Position numbers and translations under genes: made by a program. The notes beneath the pieces were generated by a model, which was not told the DNA's origin, did not search any database, and saw nothing but the letters and a program-made list of their open reading frames with translations. A stretch of 52,187 nt of DNA from positions 1 to 52,187 of the forward strand of contig JAKANS010000010.1 of assembly GCA_021823625.1 (NCBI GenBank), written 5' to 3'. This stretch comes from a bacterium. Its GTDB lineage: Bacteria > Verrucomicrobiota > Verrucomicrobiia > Limisphaerales > J093. Shown piece after piece: positions 33,650 through 41,571 of this stretch (position 1 is its first letter; every line of letters starts with the position of its first letter).

Positions 33650-33733
33650 TTACGCCGGATAGTCCAGCGCCTCGCGGGTCATCACCTTGGTCAGCGCTTC
33701 GGCGGCGCGGTCTTTGGCGAGGCGGCAGCCGGT
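33650..33733 (-). pseudogene. Second copy of the acyl-CoA dehydrogenase 3' end (28 codons)
   Basis: These 84 bases encode, on the minus strand, TGCRLAKDRAAEALTKVM plus TREALDYPA and a TAA stop. This is exactly the protein end of the dehydrogenase gene at 34648-34731. The two DNA copies differ at seven positions, all third codon positions and all synonymous (Pro, Tyr, Val, Glu, Ala, Lys, Cys codons). Upstream of the Thr codon the similarity stops at once. The copy is therefore a gene remnant that once evolved under selection in an intact gene, now placed just past the TIR pair. Confidence 0.92.
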
Positions 33734-33738
33734 GAACC

Positions 33739-34146
33739 TCACGCGGCTACGGCGTCTTCCACGCGTTGGAACCACTGGTCGAAGTCCTCCGGCTTCCTGA
33801 AGTCGCGGATGCGGGCAAACTGCTTTTGCTCCAATTCCACCGGCAGTTTCATCGGGAGAGTCGTGCCTGCAACCACCACGAGAATGGGCTTTTCCAAAGC
33901 CCAGGCAGCGCCCAGTTCTTGGAGAAGCCAGGGTGAGGCGAGCGCGTCGGGCGACACCACCATGACAAACAAATTGCTGTTGATCAAAGCGTCCCGGAGC
34001 TTTGTCTGCCAGTCACTGCCGGCACTCAGATCGTCAGCCGAAAGCAGCCTGACGTCACGACGAGCGCCGAGCAGCCGGCGCAGTTTATCAGCGTGTGCCG
34101 CGTCTTTGCGGGCGTAACTGAGAAAAACGTTGTAGGGTCCAGTCAT
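33739..34146 (-). CDS. Single-domain TIR protein (second of a pair)
   Basis: 135 residues, all of it a TIR domain. NVFLSYARKDAAHADKLRRLL (6-26) is the first strand and helix, VRLLSADDLSAGSDWQTKLRDALINSNLFVMVVSP (32-66) covers the BB region and third strand, and SPWLLQELGAAWALEKPILVVV (71-92) carries W73-x3-E77, the glutamate used by NAD-cleaving TIR enzymes. There is no SIR2, STING or other effector fused. The start overlaps the stop of the upstream TIR gene (ATGA), so both are made together. Bacterial TIR proteins often act in antiphage defence by consuming NAD+ or making cyclic ADP-ribose signals; which of these applies here is unknown. It lies five bases from the duplicated dehydrogenase end. 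Confidence 0.93.
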   Translation of the reverse strand: MTGPYNVFLSYARKDAAHADKLRRLLGARRDVRLLSADDLSAGSDWQTKLRDALINSNLFVMVVSPDALASPWLLQELGAAWALEKPILVVVAGTTLPMKLPVELEQKQFARIRDFRKPEDFDQWFQRVEDAVAA

Positions 34147-34571
34147 ACGGCTTTCGATTTGCGGGCTCGAAGCTTCACGTCTGCAAGGTAGGTATCAAAA
34201 TCGTTCAGGTCAACGGCCCGGCAGTTGGCGATCACGTCAGGCAACTCCTTGGGTGTAACCTGGTCCATGATGGCCACAACGCGCTTCCCCAGAACCCAGG
34301 CACCTGCAATCTCGACCAAGACCCATTCCCGGTTAATCGAGTTGCGAGTCAACAGCACCACAAGTTCATCACAACTGCGGAGGTTCGTCCGGATGGCCTC
34401 GGGAATGAAATCGCCGCTATGAATGTCCTTCTCGTCGAAGAAAACTTGGATGCGTTGGTTCCGGCCCGCAGACTCAATTAGCCTCGCCATTTGACGCGCG
34501 ACCCACCTGTCTTTCGACGAATGGCTGATAAACACCAAGTAGTCGCGCCTTTGTTTCTGTCTCTTGGGCAT
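34143..34571 (-). CDS. Single-domain TIR protein (first of a pair)
   Basis: 142 residues from the ATG at 34571; an in-frame ATG at 34610 is less likely because the extra residues are not TIR-like. YLVFISHSSKDRWVARQMARLI (11-32) opens the domain, VFFDEKDIHSGDFIPEAIRTNL (43-64) is the BB-loop region, and NREWVLVEIAGAWVLGKRVVAI (80-101) holds W83-x3-E87, the usual catalytic glutamate context. The two TIR proteins are clearly different from each other, so this is not a recent tandem duplication. A possible scheme is one signal-making and one NAD-cleaving partner, but no known two-TIR system can be named. The gene begins 76 bases after the dehydrogenase stop, on the same strand, and could be read from that gene's promoter. 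Confidence 0.93.
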   Translation of the reverse strand: MPKRQKQRRDYLVFISHSSKDRWVARQMARLIESAGRNQRIQVFFDEKDIHSGDFIPEAIRTNLRSCDELVVLLTRNSINREWVLVEIAGAWVLGKRVVAIMDQVTPKELPDVIANCRAVDLNDFDTYLADVKLRARKSKAV

Positions 34572-34647
34572 GGCGTTTGACGAGCGGGAGGTTGCTCCGC
34601 CGAACCCCACTCAGCAAGCGAATCCTTGTTGCCGATGCCGGTCAACC

Positions 34648-36885
34648 TTACGCTGGGTAGTCCAGCGCCTCGCGGGTCATGACCTTGGTCAGCGCCTCGG
34701 CCGCGCGGTCCTTGGCGAGGCGACAGCCGGTAAGACAGCCGTCGAGCTTCGCCCGCAACCGCACGAACGCCTCCAGGCCGGCGAACGAAACACAGGGGCC
34801 GGCCTTGTACGGATGGCTCGCGCCGCGCTCGCTCACGTCGGCGTAAGCGCGGGCGGTGGCGTCGATGCCGGGGATCACGCCTTCGAGCGATTCCAGTTCC
34901 TCCGCCTGGTAGCAGGCGTGGCAGCTCGTCTCGTCCCACGCGGGATGGCGGTTGTAGCCGAACACCAGTTCTGCCGCCACGCGGCTGACCTCGCCCGCGG
35001 CGCGCGCGCATTGGACATGGCACAGGTCGGTGAAGAACCGCACCAAGCCAGGCAGACCGCTGGCGAGGCCGGGATGGGCGGCGCCTTGAGTTTCCAATTC
35101 CACCACGTCGAGGATGAATTGCCGCGCGGCGAGCAGCCAGCAGAGCGCGTCGGCCAGCGGAAACGTCACGCCCTGCCGGGTCTTGTGGTAAAGCTTGGCG
35201 CCCTCGGCGTCGGTCGCCGTCTGGACGTGCTTCAAGGTCCAACGCCAGAGCCGCATGGCGGAGGTAAGCGTGCACGCGCCGGTACCGGGTCGGTCGGAGG
35301 CGAGCCGCCGCATCTCCGCGGTCCACTGCTCGAACTGGGCCAGGAACACCTCGTTCGTCATCGTGAGCGAAAGCTGCAAGCGCTGGACCGCCTCGGGGCC
35401 CTCGTAGGTTGCCTCGAGCTGGGCATCCATCCACTTCTGACCGAGAAAGCCGGGGCAGTCCTCGGTCACGCCGTAGCCGCCCATCAGGCTGACCGCCTCG
35501 CGCATCATCGTGGCGCCGTGGCCGGTGTTCCAAAGCTTGCAGGCAGGGCAGAGCACGCCGGCCTGCGCTTCGAGCAGCGTGAACTGCACCAACGGATCGG
35601 CCACGAGCGCTTCCTGCCGCTGCAGATCGCGCGACCCGACCGGCTGGCCGTTCAGCGCCAGCAGTTCGAGCGCGTCCCGCTGGATTCTGGCCAGCTCCTT
35701 GAGCGCGGCGCGACCAGTCAGTTTCCGTTCGGCGAGCCACTGGTTCTTTTGCTTTTCGAGCGGGTCCAGTCGATCGAACAGACGCGCGCCCTCGAAGCCC
35801 AGCGACGCTCCGGCCTCGCCGGTGGCCCAAATGTCCACCAGCCGGTGCAGCACGTCCTCTTTTTGCTGGAGACCCAACTCGTAGCGTGGCGTGCCGGGCG
35901 CACCTTCGCCGCCGCGGAAGCGCCGTCGCTGGTAAAGCATCGCCGGCTCGACGGCGGAAAGCAGCTTGGCCGAAGTCATCAGACCCACCGTGACGCGTGT
36001 GCGTCGGAACACCGCTTCTATGATTTCGCCGTGCGAGAAGTTCGGAACGATCACGCCGTCCTTGACGGTGTAGCCGCCGATGATGCGACTGGCCGGCACG
36101 CTCATATTAAAGGCCGGATCGCGCGTGGAACTGAGCTGGTGCACCAGCTTCTTGGTCGGCACACCGCGATCGAACGTGCCGGGGTCGCCTTCTTCGAGAA
36201 TCACCATGCAACTGCCTTTGATGCGCGGGTCGTCGGAGTCCACGGCCACGGTGACGACGTTGGCAAAGGCCATGTTGGTAATGAACCGCCCGCGCTTGTC
36301 CACGTGCAGCACCGGCTCCTGGCCGCCCGGCCATTCCGCGATCCGGACCTTGCCGCTCAACATGCCGGTCTCGACGCCGACAAACGGGATCGGTTCGGTC
36401 AACGCGAACGCGGCGCGAATCTGCCGCCGGTCCTCGCCGGGCTTGGGTGGTGCGGCGAGCGACATGTACCGGGCGCGCTGCTCCGGCGTGCCGCGCTCGT
36501 GAATGGGCGCCAGGCCGAGGTTGCCCGCCAGGCTGCACGTGGCTGCGCCGGCATCCACCCACGCCAACTCGAAGGCGATCAGCGCCAGCGCGAGGTTCTT
36601 CGGGCCCGCGATGAACCCGCCGTACTCGGGATCGAGGAACGCCGCCGTGATGCCGCTTTCGTCGAAATGCGGCAGCAGGCTGGCCTTTTCCGCGGTCCAC
36701 TCGTGGGAATTGCGGGCGCCGTCGGCCACGAGGCGGGCCACCGGACCGCGGGCCACGGCGCGCGCGCCTTGCACGAGCATCTGCAGATCGTAGCGGTCCG
36801 CAAAGCGCCACATGACCTGGCGCGCATCGTCCGTGGGCAGGGTCTGCAAGGTGGCGCCGGTGCCGGTTTCAGTGTGTGTCTCCAT
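34648..36885 (-). CDS. Acyl-CoA dehydrogenase family protein, long form
   Basis: 745 residues from the ATG at 36885 (METHTETG); an upstream ATG at 36945 is possible, and neither has a clear ribosome-binding site. The first 400 residues follow the acyl-CoA dehydrogenase plan: an N-terminal helical domain, AAFALTEPIPFVGVETGMLSGKVRI (FAD/substrate-binding start of the beta domain), and NFSHGEIIEAVFRRTRVTVGLMTSAKLL opening the C-terminal helices. MMREAVSLMGGYGVTED (about 475-491) is the conserved flavin-site block with GGYG. A further 250 residues of helical C-terminal extension make it longer than ordinary members, like the fadE-type long forms. It oxidises an acyl-CoA at the alpha-beta bond; chain length is unknown. 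Its last 28 codons are duplicated beyond the TIR pair. Confidence 0.88.
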   Translation of the reverse strand: METHTETGTGATLQTLPTDDARQVMWRFADRYDLQMLVQGARAVARGPVARLVADGARNSHEWTAEKASLLPHFDESGITAAFLDPEYGGFIAGPKNLALALIAFELAWVDAGAATCSLAGNLGLAPIHERGTPEQRARYMSLAAPPKPGEDRRQIRAAFALTEPIPFVGVETGMLSGKVRIAEWPGGQEPVLHVDKRGRFITNMAFANVVTVAVDSDDPRIKGSCMVILEEGDPGTFDRGVPTKKLVHQLSSTRDPAFNMSVPASRIIGGYTVKDGVIVPNFSHGEIIEAVFRRTRVTVGLMTSAKLLSAVEPAMLYQRRRFRGGEGAPGTPRYELGLQQKEDVLHRLVDIWATGEAGASLGFEGARLFDRLDPLEKQKNQWLAERKLTGRAALKELARIQRDALELLALNGQPVGSRDLQRQEALVADPLVQFTLLEAQAGVLCPACKLWNTGHGATMMREAVSLMGGYGVTEDCPGFLGQKWMDAQLEATYEGPEAVQRLQLSLTMTNEVFLAQFEQWTAEMRRLASDRPGTGACTLTSAMRLWRWTLKHVQTATDAEGAKLYHKTRQGVTFPLADALCWLLAARQFILDVVELETQGAAHPGLASGLPGLVRFFTDLCHVQCARAAGEVSRVAAELVFGYNRHPAWDETSCHACYQAEELESLEGVIPGIDATARAYADVSERGASHPYKAGPCVSFAGLEAFVRLRAKLDGCLTGCRLAKDRAAEALTKVMTREALDYPA

Positions 36886-37413
36886 AGCGGTTCGATCCAA
36901 ATCACAAACGCCGATCCGGGCGCCGAGTGCGCGCAGCGAAGCCATTTCGCCACGGTCAATCAGGCCGGGGTCGGGCGCCGCCGAGCATTGCGCGGGGCGT
37001 GATGTGGATCAAGCCGCAGTTCCGCGTCGCCGCCGGCTTGGGCGCCGCTCAGTTTCTGGCCGTGGCTCAAGGGCTCAAGCGCTTGCCAACGGCCGGATCG
37101 GCCAGGCCCGTTACCCTGCAGGGGAAAACCAGCAGCGCAGGTACCGCATGGCACAAAAGATGTCGCAATTGCGACAAAAATTACCCCACCCAGGGAAACC
37201 CGGTAGCATCCGCGCCTCCGCCCGCCTCGTTTGACGCCCCGCCAAACCCGGGAGCCGCGCCTGTCGGTCAGCGACACACGCGGCTGCGACCGAGACGGTC
37301 GCGCGCCAAAATTGGGATGCGCCGTCGCCGGCTTGCCAGCCGCGTCGCTTCTGGGCCAAGCTTGACCCTGGTTATCGGCTTGGCACCGCGACGCCAGTCG
37401 ATGCCGTGCTGTC
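36886..37413. other. Divergent gene-free interval upstream of the cbb3 locus
   Basis: 528 bases between the dehydrogenase (minus) and CcoI (plus). Apart from the palindrome at 37161-37176 I see no gene, repeat or RNA in it. Confidence 0.6.
37161..37176. promoter_or_regulatory. Perfect 16-bp palindrome, candidate CRP/FNR-superfamily operator
   Basis: TGTCGCAATTGCGACA is a perfect inverted repeat with the 5-6-5 spacing of CRP/FNR-superfamily sites (TGTCG-N6-CGACA). The half-site TGTCG is like that of CooA-type regulators rather than the CRP half-site TGTGA or the FNR half-site TTGAT. An A-run follows. It lies 238 bases upstream of CcoI, the first gene of the cbb3 locus, and could control it. 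The regulator is not in the window. Confidence 0.5.
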
Positions 37414-39921
37414 GTGCCCAACACACTCACAACCGCTGTCACCGATCGCCCGCCGGCGCTCGCCCCTGCCGACCTGGCCGAGGCCGGGCGTTCGCGCGCC
37501 GCGGAGGCGGCTGCCTGTTATCACTGTGGGACGCCGTGCGGCGCGGGCGCCTGCACGCGCGGGGACAAGGCGTTTTGCTGCCACGGCTGTCTGACCGTCT
37601 TTGAGTTGCTCAGCGAAAACGGGCTGGGCCATTTCTACGACCTCGGCCAGCAGGCGGGCATCCGGATCAGCCAGGCCGCGCCGGAAGACCGTTTCCGGTA
37701 CCTGGATGACCCGACAGTGCGCGATCGGCTGCTGGACTTCGCCGACGACTCGATCGGCAAAGTAACGTTTCACATCCCGGCCATCCATTGCATCGCCTGC
37801 GTGTGGCTGCTGGAAAACCTGTTCCGCCTCAAGCCAGGCATCGGACGGTCGGCGGTGAACTTCCCGCGACGCGAGGTGGGCATCACCTTCGAGCACGAAA
37901 AGGTGCGGTTGAGCGAAGTCGTGGCGCTGCTGGCGTCGCTCGGTTACGAACCGTCGTTCAACCTGTCCAACCTCGAAGCGCGCCGGACCGATCCCGTGGC
38001 GCGTCGCCTCTGGCTGCGGGTCGGCGTGGCCGGGTTCGCGTTCGGCAACGTCATGTTGCTGAGCATCCCCGGCTATCTGGGCATGGAGACGCCCGATCAG
38101 CCGGCACTGAAGACCTTCTTCGGCTACCTGTCCTTGGCGTTGGTGCTGCCGGTGCTGGTGTTCAGCGCGTCGGATTACTGGCGCGCCGCGTGGCTGGCCT
38201 GGCGACGCCGCGTGCTTACCATCGAGCTGCCGATCGCGCTGGGCCTGGTGGCGCTGTTCGGCCAAAGCGCGTTCGAAGTCGTGTCCGGCCGGGGGCCGGG
38301 TTATGTCGATTCGCTCACCGGCCTGATCTTTTTCCTGCTATGCGGAAAACTTTTTCAGCACAAAACCTACGACCGGCTGACGTTCGACCGCGACTACAAA
38401 TCGTTCTTTCCGCTCGCCGTGGTGCGCCGGACGGCCGTCGGCGAAGAGACCGTGCCGCTGGCGCGGGTCGCGGTGGGCGACCGGCTGGTGCTGCGGAATC
38501 GGGAGTTGATCCCCGCCGACGCGCGGCTCACGGCCGGCCGGGGAATGATCGACTACAGCTTCGTGACCGGCGAAGCGGAGCCGGCGCCCAAAGCGGTCGG
38601 CGATTACCTCTACGCCGGCGGGCAGCAAGTCGGTGGCGCGATCGAGATCGAGGTGGTGAAGCCGGTTTCGCAGAGCTACCTGACCGCGCTTTGGGGCCAC
38701 GAAGCGTTCGCCAAAGAACGCACCGACACGTTGGACAACTTGACCAACCGCTTCAGCCGGAGGTTCACGATCAGCGTGGTGGTCATCGCGGCGCTCGCGG
38801 CCACGTTCTGGGGGCTGGCCGGCGACCCGGCCCGCGCCGTCAAGGCCTTCGTCTCGGTGCTGATCGTGGCTTGCCCGTGCGCGCTGGCGCTGGCGGCGCC
38901 GTTCGCCCTGGGCACGGCGCAGCGGTTGCTGGCACGGCGTCACGTGTTCCTCAAGAACCCGCACGTCCTCGAAACGCTGGCCAAGATCGACACGGTGGTG
39001 TTCGACAAGACCGGCACGCTCACCACCTCGGGTACCGCCGAAATTCAATTCGCCGGCCCGCCGTTGAGCGCCGCGGAACAGGCGGCCGTGGCGGCGGTCG
39101 CGCGGCATTCCACGCACCCGTACGCCACGCGGATCGGCACCTTCCTGGCGGCGGACGAAACGGCGCCGACCGTGCCAACCGAGGCCTTCCGTGAAACACC
39201 CGGCAACGGCATCGAAGCACGCGTGGATGGCCGGGAAGTCTGGCTCGGCTCCGCCGCCTGGCTGGCCTCGCGCGGCGTGACAGTGCCGGCCAGTTCGGCT
39301 GGCGGCGGCTCGCAAGTCCACCTGGCGCTGGATCGCGTTTACCGCGGCGGGTTCGGCCTGAGCAGCGCGTTGCGGCCGGAGACCGGAGCCATGCTTGCGC
39401 AACTCGCCGTGCGCCACGACCTCGCGCTGTTGAGCGGCGACAGCGAGAAGGAACGCGACCGGTTCCGGGCCTTGTTTCCGCCAGGCGCGCACCTGCACTT
39501 CAACCAAAGTCCGTTGAGCAAGCTGAGTTTCATTCGCGACCTCCAGCAGGCGGGCCGGAGGGTGATGATGGTGGGCGACGGTTTGAATGACGCCGGCGCG
39601 CTGCGTCAAGGCGACGTGGGTGCGGCGGTGGTGGAGCGGGTGGGCGTGTTTTCGCCGGCCAGCGACGTGATCCTGGAGGCCGGCATGGTCCCGCGCCTCC
39701 ACGCCCTCTTGAAATTCGCCCGGCGGGCGGTCAGGGTGGTGGGGTTGAGCTTCGTGGTTTCGAGCCTTTACAACGCGGTGGGCATCAGCCTGGCAGCCAG
39801 TGGCGTTTTGTCGCCGCTGATCTGCGCGATTCTGATGCCGGTGAGTTCGATCACGGTTGTGGCGTTCGCCTGCGGCGCCACCACCTGGGCGGCAAAACGG
39901 GGAGGAGTGTTGACGGAATGA
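37414..39921 (+). CDS. ccoI: Copper-transporting P-type ATPase for cbb3 assembly
   Basis: 835 residues with a GTG start. The Cys-rich N-terminus (CYHCGTPCGAGACTRGDKAFCCHGC, 35-59) is the zinc-ribbon-like cap typical of CcoI/FixI. It is followed by a heavy-metal domain with CIAC (126-129), membrane helices, the TGEAEP phosphatase loop, CPC (487-489) in the metal-binding helix, DKTGT (from 531) with the phosphorylated Asp, and GDGLNDAGAL in the hinge. All catalytic motifs are intact. CcoI exports Cu(I) to the periplasm side for the CuB centre of cbb3 oxidase. Its stop overlaps the start of the PocR/AraC regulator gene (ATGA), while the oxidase subunits follow 1.4 kb later. Confidence 0.93.
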   Translation: MPNTLTTAVTDRPPALAPADLAEAGRSRAAEAAACYHCGTPCGAGACTRGDKAFCCHGCLTVFELLSENGLGHFYDLGQQAGIRISQAAPEDRFRYLDDPTVRDRLLDFADDSIGKVTFHIPAIHCIACVWLLENLFRLKPGIGRSAVNFPRREVGITFEHEKVRLSEVVALLASLGYEPSFNLSNLEARRTDPVARRLWLRVGVAGFAFGNVMLLSIPGYLGMETPDQPALKTFFGYLSLALVLPVLVFSASDYWRAAWLAWRRRVLTIELPIALGLVALFGQSAFEVVSGRGPGYVDSLTGLIFFLLCGKLFQHKTYDRLTFDRDYKSFFPLAVVRRTAVGEETVPLARVAVGDRLVLRNRELIPADARLTAGRGMIDYSFVTGEAEPAPKAVGDYLYAGGQQVGGAIEIEVVKPVSQSYLTALWGHEAFAKERTDTLDNLTNRFSRRFTISVVVIAALAATFWGLAGDPARAVKAFVSVLIVACPCALALAAPFALGTAQRLLARRHVFLKNPHVLETLAKIDTVVFDKTGTLTTSGTAEIQFAGPPLSAAEQAAVAAVARHSTHPYATRIGTFLAADETAPTVPTEAFRETPGNGIEARVDGREVWLGSAAWLASRGVTVPASSAGGGSQVHLALDRVYRGGFGLSSALRPETGAMLAQLAVRHDLALLSGDSEKERDRFRALFPPGAHLHFNQSPLSKLSFIRDLQQAGRRVMMVGDGLNDAGALRQGDVGAAVVERVGVFSPASDVILEAGMVPRLHALLKFARRAVRVVGLSFVVSSLYNAVGISLAASGVLSPLICAILMPVSSITVVAFACGATTWAAKRGGVLTE

Positions 39922-41039
39922 GGCAGCCGGTCCGGTTGGAGGATTCAATTCACGACGAGGGGAGTTTCCCCCGGTCACTGGCCGGGGGCACGCGGCGCGC
40001 CCGCGCCTTGCCCATCGTCCGCGTCGTCACGGAGCGCCGGAAGGCGGGTTCAATCAACCCGGAACCGGAAAACCAAGGACAACCTGCGGGTAGCCAGGCG
40101 GGGGCGACGCCAGGAACCTCAGAAAACGGCGTCGTTCATCCCGAGGTGGACGCGTGGATGCAGTTGACGGCCTCCACGACCGTGCGCGAGCAGCAAATCG
40201 CGTTCGCCTGTGCCACGGGCGTCCCCTTGACCCTGGTGCCGGCGAGCACCACCACCGGCGCGCCAGCCGACGGCGCGTTTTGCGTCAAGGGGTGCCTGGG
40301 CGGCGCCAGCGGGAACCTTTGCTCGCGCAAGCTGTTGCAGGCGGAGCAGCGCGCGGTGGAAAAGCGCGGGCCGATCCAACATGCCTGTCCTTCCGGCCTG
40401 TTGAAGATTCTGATGCCGGTGTTCATCGGCGGACGCCACGCGGGCAATTTGCTGGCCGGACCGTTTTCGCTGCACGCGCCGGACGGCACCCGGCTGGCGG
40501 AACTGGTGCAAAGGCTGGAAAGGCATGGGCTGCGCAACCGCGTCCGCGAGCTGCGCACGACCTGGCACTACAGCCCGCTGATTTCCGCGGAGAAATGCCG
40601 CGCCGCCGCCACGCTGCTGGGCATGTTCGCCAACTACCTCGAGGAGTTCGGCAAACGGACGTTGCAGGCGGAAGTGCCGGCGCGTTCGCCGTTGCTACAG
40701 AAAATCGAAGCCTTTCTCGCCGAGTGCCAGGACCAGCGGGTGACGTTGAAGGACGTGGCGGCGCGGGTGAACCTGAGTCCCTGCCATTTTTGCGCGGTCT
40801 TCAAGAAACAGACCGGGCTGACCTTCACGGAGTACCGCACCCACCAGCGGTTGGAAAAGGCGCGTCAACTTTTGTCCGAACCCGGGCGCCGCGTGAGCGA
40901 CGTGGCGTTCGAGGCTGGGTTCGAATCCATTCCTTATTTCAACCGCGCGTTCCGGCGCCGGTTCGGCTGTTCGCCCTCGGAACTGCGTCTGCGGCTCGCT
41001 CCCGAAATCCAGGGCAAGAAATCCGAAATCCAGACGTAG
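39918..41039 (+). CDS. AraC-family regulator with a PocR-type Cys-rich sensor domain
   Basis: 373 residues. The first 75 residues are low-complexity and may be partly untranslated. Residues about 75-255 form a PocR domain: FCVKGCLGGASGNLCSRKLL, then KRGPIQHACPSGLLKILMPVFIGGRHAGNLLAGPF, with the four cysteines of that family. Residues about 256-360 are two AraC helix-turn-helices (VTLKDVAARVNLSPCHFCAVFKKQTGLTFTEYRTHQRLEKARQLL; RVSDVAFEAGFESIPYFNRAFRRRFGCSPSELR). The last residues EIQGKKSEIQT look like read-through of the AAATCC-rich intergenic repeat. Translation is coupled to CcoI. PocR domains are thought to bind small organic or redox ligands through the Cys cluster; a regulator of cbb3 genes of this kind is unusual. 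Confidence 0.88.
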   Translation: MRQPVRLEDSIHDEGSFPRSLAGGTRRARALPIVRVVTERRKAGSINPEPENQGQPAGSQAGATPGTSENGVVHPEVDAWMQLTASTTVREQQIAFACATGVPLTLVPASTTTGAPADGAFCVKGCLGGASGNLCSRKLLQAEQRAVEKRGPIQHACPSGLLKILMPVFIGGRHAGNLLAGPFSLHAPDGTRLAELVQRLERHGLRNRVRELRTTWHYSPLISAEKCRAAATLLGMFANYLEEFGKRTLQAEVPARSPLLQKIEAFLAECQDQRVTLKDVAARVNLSPCHFCAVFKKQTGLTFTEYRTHQRLEKARQLLSEPGRRVSDVAFEAGFESIPYFNRAFRRRFGCSPSELRLRLAPEIQGKKSEIQT

Positions 41040-41376
41040 CCGCGCGAAGCGGCGCAGACTGCAATGGGCGGCGTGAAAGGCGCGTCGCACGTTGAGGCTT
41101 CCACCGGATTCGCGGCAAGGATTGTTGGCCGCCGCCGGCTTGAATTTGACCCGTTTCGGCCCCTGCGACGGCATTTCCGCTCGCGGTTGTTGGACGGCCC
41201 TGATCTGGAAGTTTACCGCGGCCAGGCGGTCGCGGTCTTCGAATGACCTGGAACATACCAACTGACTGTGGATTTGGTCTGGCGATTCCCCACCGGGGCG
41301 TACATCCTCGGAGGTGGCAATCGAGTGCAGCCGCCAGATGGGTGCGGCTGTGGACGATTGCGGTACGGACGAACAC
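41040..41376. other. Gene-free interval before the oxidase subunit genes
   Basis: 337 bases between the AraC-type regulator and CcoS. No convincing gene, FNR box or hairpin was found. A promoter for ccoS-ccoNOQP-ccoGH is expected here but I cannot point to it. Confidence 0.45.
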
Positions 41377-41571
41377 ATGAACGTCATTTTGATCCTGATC
41401 CTGATCAGCCTGGCAGTGGCCCTGACCTTTCTGGGGGCCTTCATCTGGGCGGTGAAGTCAGGCCAATACGAAGACACCGAGACGCCCTCCCTGCGAATCC
41501 TCACGGAGGATGACTCCGCCAGCCAGATGCCTTTGCGCACCGCCATCGAACACAGCGACACCTCAGCATGA
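41377..41571 (+). CDS. ccoS: cbb3 oxidase maturation protein CcoS
   Basis: 64 residues from the ATG at 41377 (MNVILILILISLAVALTFLGAFIWAVKSGQYEDTETPSLRIL). A single membrane helix followed by WAVKSGQYED and a Pro-containing tail is the CcoS signature (consensus WAVxxGQYDDxExPA). CcoS is needed for putting heme b and copper into CcoN. Its stop overlaps the CcoNO start (ATGA), so the two are translated together. In many proteobacteria ccoS follows ccoI; here it is instead directly in front of the catalytic subunit. Confidence 0.93.
   Translation: MNVILILILISLAVALTFLGAFIWAVKSGQYEDTETPSLRILTEDDSASQMPLRTAIEHSDTSA

Noticed and set aside
33739-34571. Thoeris or CBASS defence system
   Set aside because: There is no SIR2-SLOG, STING or nucleotidyltransferase partner next to the TIR genes, so a named system cannot be claimed.
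34564-37002. An 812-codon plus-strand open frame across the acyl-CoA dehydrogenase gene
   Set aside because: It is Arg/His/Gln-rich with no recognisable fold and is antisense to a well-supported gene.
40910-40935. tRNA T-loop-like GGTTCGAATCC
   Set aside because: It lies inside the AraC helix-turn-helix coding sequence and no cloverleaf surrounds it.
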